8,493 bases of DNA from Rhodobacterales bacterium (GTDB lineage Bacteria > Pseudomonadota > Alphaproteobacteria > Rhodobacterales > Rhodobacteraceae). Shown here in pieces: positions 5,802 through 8,493 of the stretch. The notes below the pieces were generated by a model. It had not been told where the DNA came from. It did not search any database and saw nothing but the letters and a program-made list of their open reading frames with translations. The translations under genes were made by a program, and so were the position numbers. How positions within the stretch are numbered: position 1 is the first letter of the stretch; the number at the start of each line of letters is the position of its first letter. Location of the stretch: assembly GCA_013298675.1 (NCBI GenBank), contig JAAFIJ010000100.1, forward strand, positions 1-8,493, in the 5' to 3' direction.

Positions 5802-7168
5802 TGGATGGCACGATCCTTGTTGCGGATGACGACCGTACTATTCGCACGGTTTTGACCCAAGCTCTGACCCGCGCCGGGTGCAAAGTCCATGCAACTTCGT
5901 CGTTGATGACCCTGATGCGGTGGGTTGAAGAAGGAAAAGGCGATCTGGTGATTTCCGACGTGATGATGCCCGACGGAAACGGGCTTGAGGCGCTGCCCCA
6001 GATCGCGCGTCTGCGGCCGGGTTTGCCGGTGATCGTGATCTCGGCGCAAAATACCATCATGACCGCCATTCAGGCCGCCGAGGCAGAAGCGTTTGATTAT
6101 TTGCCCAAACCCTTTGACCTGCCCGATCTGATGCGCCGTTCCGCCCGCGCGTTGGAGGTAAAGCGGCGCATACCCCGCCCGGCCACAACCCCGCGTGAGG
6201 CGTTTGACGACCTGCCACTGGTTGGCAAAACCGCGTCCATGCAAGCGTTGTACCGGCTTGTTGCACGCGTGATGAACGCCGATCTGCCCGTGATGGTCCT
6301 TGGCGAGTCGGGCACCGGAAAATCCCTGATCGCCCGCGCAATCCACGACTTTTCGGACAGGCGAAGCCAACCCTATGTCGTCATCCATGCCAGCGATCTT
6401 GCCGGAGTCGACGGCATTGGCAGCGTTTTGGCAAAGGCCAAAGGAGGCACTTTGGTTCTGGATGAAGTGTCTGATTATGACGATGAATCGCAGGCCAAAC
6501 TGGCGCGGATGTTGGATGTGATGGGGGAACACGCCCCTCGAATTCTTGCCACATCGCAAAACAACCTGTCTGCCCGAATGGAAGCAGGAAAGTTCCGCGC
6601 CGACCTTTACTACCGACTTGGCGGTGTGACCATCGATGTTCCCCCTTTGCGCGAAAGGGTAGAGGATATTCCCCTTTTGGCAGAACATTTCCTTGCCAAG
6701 GGCGAGCGTGAAAACGGCGTTCAACGCAGGCTGTCGCCAGAGGCGCTACAACTGTTGCGCGGTCATACGTGGCCGGGCAATGTGCGCCAGTTGGAAAACA
6801 TTTTACGAAGGCTTCTTGTCACGGCGACAGAACCTGAGATCACCCGTGAAGAGCTGGAATTTGCTTTGGGGTCAGCGCCCGTTTCGCCGTCGCACCGCGC
6901 CAACTCTACCGAAATTGAAAAGCTGTCGACGTCCGTTCTGCGCCATTTGCAGCGCTACTTTGATTTGCATGCGGGTCAGCTTCCCCCCGCAGGTGTTTAC
7001 GACCGGATTTTGCGCGAAATAGAGGTTCCGATGATCGAAATCGCGCTTGATGCGACCGGTGGCAATCAAGCAAAATGCGCCGACCTTTTGGGCATCAATC
7101 GCAATACTTTGCGCAAGAAGATCACCGATCTCGATATACAGGTGACACGGAGACGCAAACTGATGTAA
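5801..7168 (+). CDS. ntrC: Nitrogen response regulator NtrC, Rhodobacter type lacking GAFTGA
   Basis: This 455-residue DNA-binding activator is the partner of NtrB. The receiver domain (1 to about 120) has D10, D11, phosphoacceptor D53, S81 and K103. The AAA+ domain (about 140-370) has Walker A GESGTGKS (168-175), Walker B GGTLVLDEV (215-223), an arginine-finger region RADLYYRL (266-273) and WPGNVRQLEN (324-333). The C-terminus carries a Fis-type helix-turn-helix (about 420-441, GGNQAKCADLLGINRNTL). Between the Walker motifs the ELFGHEKGAFTGA segment of ordinary NtrC is missing, leaving roughly 18 residues fewer than in E. coli. That loop contacts sigma-54; R. capsulatus NtrC lacks it and activates sigma-70 polymerase, so the same is inferred here. 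The ATG at 5801 has AGGAG (5788-5792) eight bases upstream; an in-frame TTG at 5798 is less likely. Expected targets, known from the family, are nitrogen-assimilation genes such as glnB, glnA and amt. Confidence 0.96.
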   Translation: MDGTILVADDDRTIRTVLTQALTRAGCKVHATSSLMTLMRWVEEGKGDLVISDVMMPDGNGLEALPQIARLRPGLPVIVISAQNTIMTAIQAAEAEAFDYLPKPFDLPDLMRRSARALEVKRRIPRPATTPREAFDDLPLVGKTASMQALYRLVARVMNADLPVMVLGESGTGKSLIARAIHDFSDRRSQPYVVIHASDLAGVDGIGSVLAKAKGGTLVLDEVSDYDDESQAKLARMLDVMGEHAPRILATSQNNLSARMEAGKFRADLYYRLGGVTIDVPPLRERVEDIPLLAEHFLAKGERENGVQRRLSPEALQLLRGHTWPGNVRQLENILRRLLVTATEPEITREELEFALGSAPVSPSHRANSTEIEKLSTSVLRHLQRYFDLHAGQLPPAGVYDRILREIEVPMIEIALDATGGNQAKCADLLGINRNTLRKKITDLDIQVTRRRKLM

Positions 7169-7242
7169 AACCGCAACATCAAGCGTGTTGTTTCTACCGC
7201 AAGGGGGATTAACACCAGATGTGGCGGTGCGCGGAGCAGCGG

Positions 7243-7261
7243 CCCCACGTGCAATATGGGG
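7243..7261 (+). other. Small GC hairpin over the presumed ntrY ribosome binding site
   Basis: CCCCA (7243-7247) can pair with TGGGG (7257-7261) around a nine-base loop. The 3' arm overlaps the G-run (7258-7262) that would serve as ribosome binding site for the GTG at 7267. If that start is used, the hairpin could limit translation of ntrY. The stem has only five pairs, and the meaning vanishes if translation starts at ATG 7219. The rest of the ntrC-ntrY gap shows no clear promoter or terminator. Confidence 0.18.
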
Positions 7262-7266
7262 GTAGC

Positions 7267-8493
7267 GTGCCAAAAGGCGGCCGTAGTGACATTTGGCTAA
7301 GGTTTTCCAAGCTGCGACGCCAAAGGCGTTTTCAGACGGGAATGACCTTTGCTTTGGTGTTTCTGGGGCCACTATTGGCGGTTGGCACCTTTTTGGTGCT
7401 GGGCCCGTTCAACCTCGGGGCCTCATCGCAATATTTGCGCCTGATCTTGCTGGCCGACTTGGTCTATATTCTGGTCATTGCAGCCCTTATTCTAGCGCGG
7501 GTTCTGAAAATGATTTCAGAGCGGCGACGCAAATCTGAAGGGTCGGCGCTGCATCTGCGGCTGACGGCGGTCTTTGCCTTGGTCGCCCTGACGCCCGCAG
7601 TTCTGGTGGCGGTTTTTGCCGTGCTGACGGTCAACATCGGTCTTGAGGGTTGGTTTTCGAAACGGGTGTCGGACGTTGTGACCAATTCACTGGCCGCAGC
7701 GCAGGCCTATGAAAGCGAACATCGCAGTGCCCTAACCGAAGACGCCGTCGGGCTTTCCGCCTATCTGAACAAAGCAAAGTCCCAAGCACCTGACCTGCCC
7801 GAAGGTCAAGTACGCCTCATTCTGACCGATTTACAAGCCGCTGTTCAAAGGGGATTTCGCGAAGTTTATCTGATTGATGGAACGGGCAGCCTGCGTTTGC
7901 GTGGTGAGCGGTCGTATCTGTTCGACTTTGAACAACCGCTGGCAACAGACATCGCGCGAGCGCGCAGTGGCGAAGTGGTCATCATCGAAGACTGGACGAA
8001 CAACGAGTTTCGTGCGTTGATCCATCTGACCGCATTTGCAGACCGCTACGTGTATGTTTCGCGCTTGGTAGATGGAAGCATTTTGTCGCTGCTCGATGAA
8101 ACCAAGGAAACCGTGGCGCTTTACCAGCAGCTGGAAGCAGAGCGTGGCAAAGTCTTGTTCAATTTCGGCCTACTCTACCTTGGCTTTGCGCTCATCCTAG
8201 TGCTGGCGGCCGTATGGTTTGGGCTTTGGTTTGCCGAACGTCTTAGCCGTCCGGTTGGTCGGCTTGCCAGTGCAGCCGAACGGGCAGGTGCGGGCGATTT
8301 GTCGGTTCAGGTGATTGAGGAAGACGGCGACGATGAAATAGCCACCCTCGGCAGGGTCTTTAACCAAATGATCCGCCAGTTGCGCGGCCAGCGAGAAGCA
8401 TTGGAAACGACCCATGATCTTACTGATGCGCGGCGGCGGTTGTTTGATTCCGTGTTGTCCAATGTCACCGCAGGGGTGATCGGGCTTGATGCA
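7267..8493 (+). CDS. ntrY: Nitrogen regulation sensor histidine kinase NtrY, N-terminal part
   Basis: An open frame of 409 codons runs off the right edge. It encodes the membrane and sensor half of NtrY, the kinase partner of NtrX in a second nitrogen/redox two-component pair. Counting from the GTG at 7267, predicted membrane helices lie at about 25-45, 59-80, 99-121 and 296-320. A periplasmic sensor region fills about 122-295, a HAMP linker starts near LSRPVGRLA (326-334), and the beginning of a PAS domain (LFDSVLSNVTAGVIGLDA) ends the visible part. The kinase core lies outside the window. The start is uncertain: GTG 7267 has a G-rich sequence four bases upstream and gives a family-like basic N-terminus, while ATG 7219 would add 16 residues and has a poorly spaced AAGGGGG upstream. 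The order ntrBC-ntrYX is typical of alphaproteobacteria. The gap of about 100 bases after ntrC leaves room for a separate promoter, although none is obvious. Confidence 0.94.
   Translation, partial: MPKGGRSDIWLRFSKLRRQRRFQTGMTFALVFLGPLLAVGTFLVLGPFNLGASSQYLRLILLADLVYILVIAALILARVLKMISERRRKSEGSALHLRLTAVFALVALTPAVLVAVFAVLTVNIGLEGWFSKRVSDVVTNSLAAAQAYESEHRSALTEDAVGLSAYLNKAKSQAPDLPEGQVRLILTDLQAAVQRGFREVYLIDGTGSLRLRGERSYLFDFEQPLATDIARARSGEVVIIEDWTNNEFRALIHLTAFADRYVYVSRLVDGSILSLLDETKETVALYQQLEAERGKVLFNFGLLYLGFALILVLAAVWFGLWFAERLSRPVGRLASAAERAGAGDLSVQVIEEDGDDEIATLGRVFNQMIRQLRGQREALETTHDLTDARRRLFDSVLSNVTAGVIGLDA

Noticed and set aside
5702..6724. Minus-strand open frame of 340 codons opposite ntrB and ntrC
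   Set aside because: Shadow frame: the plus strand encodes intact NtrB and NtrC domains, and the antisense translation shows no known motif.
7174..7190. CAACA-N7-TGTTG hairpin after ntrC as terminator
   Set aside because: Only five pairs, two of them GC, and followed by TTTCT instead of a real T tract; too weak to call.
1..8493. Mobile elements, CRISPR repeats, tRNA or rRNA genes, defence genes
   Set aside because: I saw no transposase or integrase motifs, no direct repeat arrays, and no stretch resembling a structural RNA; nearly all bases belong to recognised housekeeping or nitrogen-control genes.

Overview
The window looks like ordinary chromosome of an alphaproteobacterium of the order Rhodobacterales (Rhodobacter/Roseobacter group). 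The main reasons are the gene order dusB(nifR3)-ntrB-ntrC-ntrY, the fused ispDF gene beside pgpA and a short cinA, and an NtrC of the shortened Rhodobacter type. The DNA is moderately GC-rich, codon use is uniform across the genes, and I see no insertion sequence, phage gene, CRISPR array, tRNA or rRNA.

Layout. Positions 1-135 hold the end of a rightward RatA/COQ10-like START-domain gene. It meets, tail to tail with a 12-base gap, a leftward block: ammonium transporter amt (148-1326), the nicotinamide-nucleotide amidase cinA/pncC (1488-1958), phosphatidylglycerophosphatase A pgpA (1955-2446) and the bifunctional isoprenoid enzyme ispDF (2443-3567). The last three overlap by four bases at each junction (ATGA or GTGA) and form a translationally coupled operon read ispDF-pgpA-cinA. 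amt follows after a 161-base gap with its own ribosome binding site. From a short divergent control region (about 3568-3738) the rightward operon dusB (3739-4719), ntrB (4716-5801), ntrC (5801-7168) starts, again with overlapping junctions. ntrY follows after a gap of about 100 bases and runs off the right edge.

How the genes work together. The right half is a nitrogen-control module: NtrB is the soluble sensor kinase/phosphatase that reads PII status, NtrC is its response regulator, and NtrY is the membrane sensor of the second pair, NtrYX (ntrX would lie beyond the window). The amt gene to the left is a natural target of such control. The ispDF-pgpA-cinA operon is housekeeping: isoprenoid precursors, phosphatidylglycerol synthesis and pyridine-nucleotide salvage.

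The most notable points are that this NtrC lacks the GAFTGA sigma-54 contact loop and the segment around it, so it probably activates sigma-70 polymerase as known for Rhodobacter capsulatus NtrC; a symmetric 29-bp element between ispDF and dusB that can be read as two opposed overlapping promoters; and an amt gene without glnK. I found no convincing previously undescribed system.
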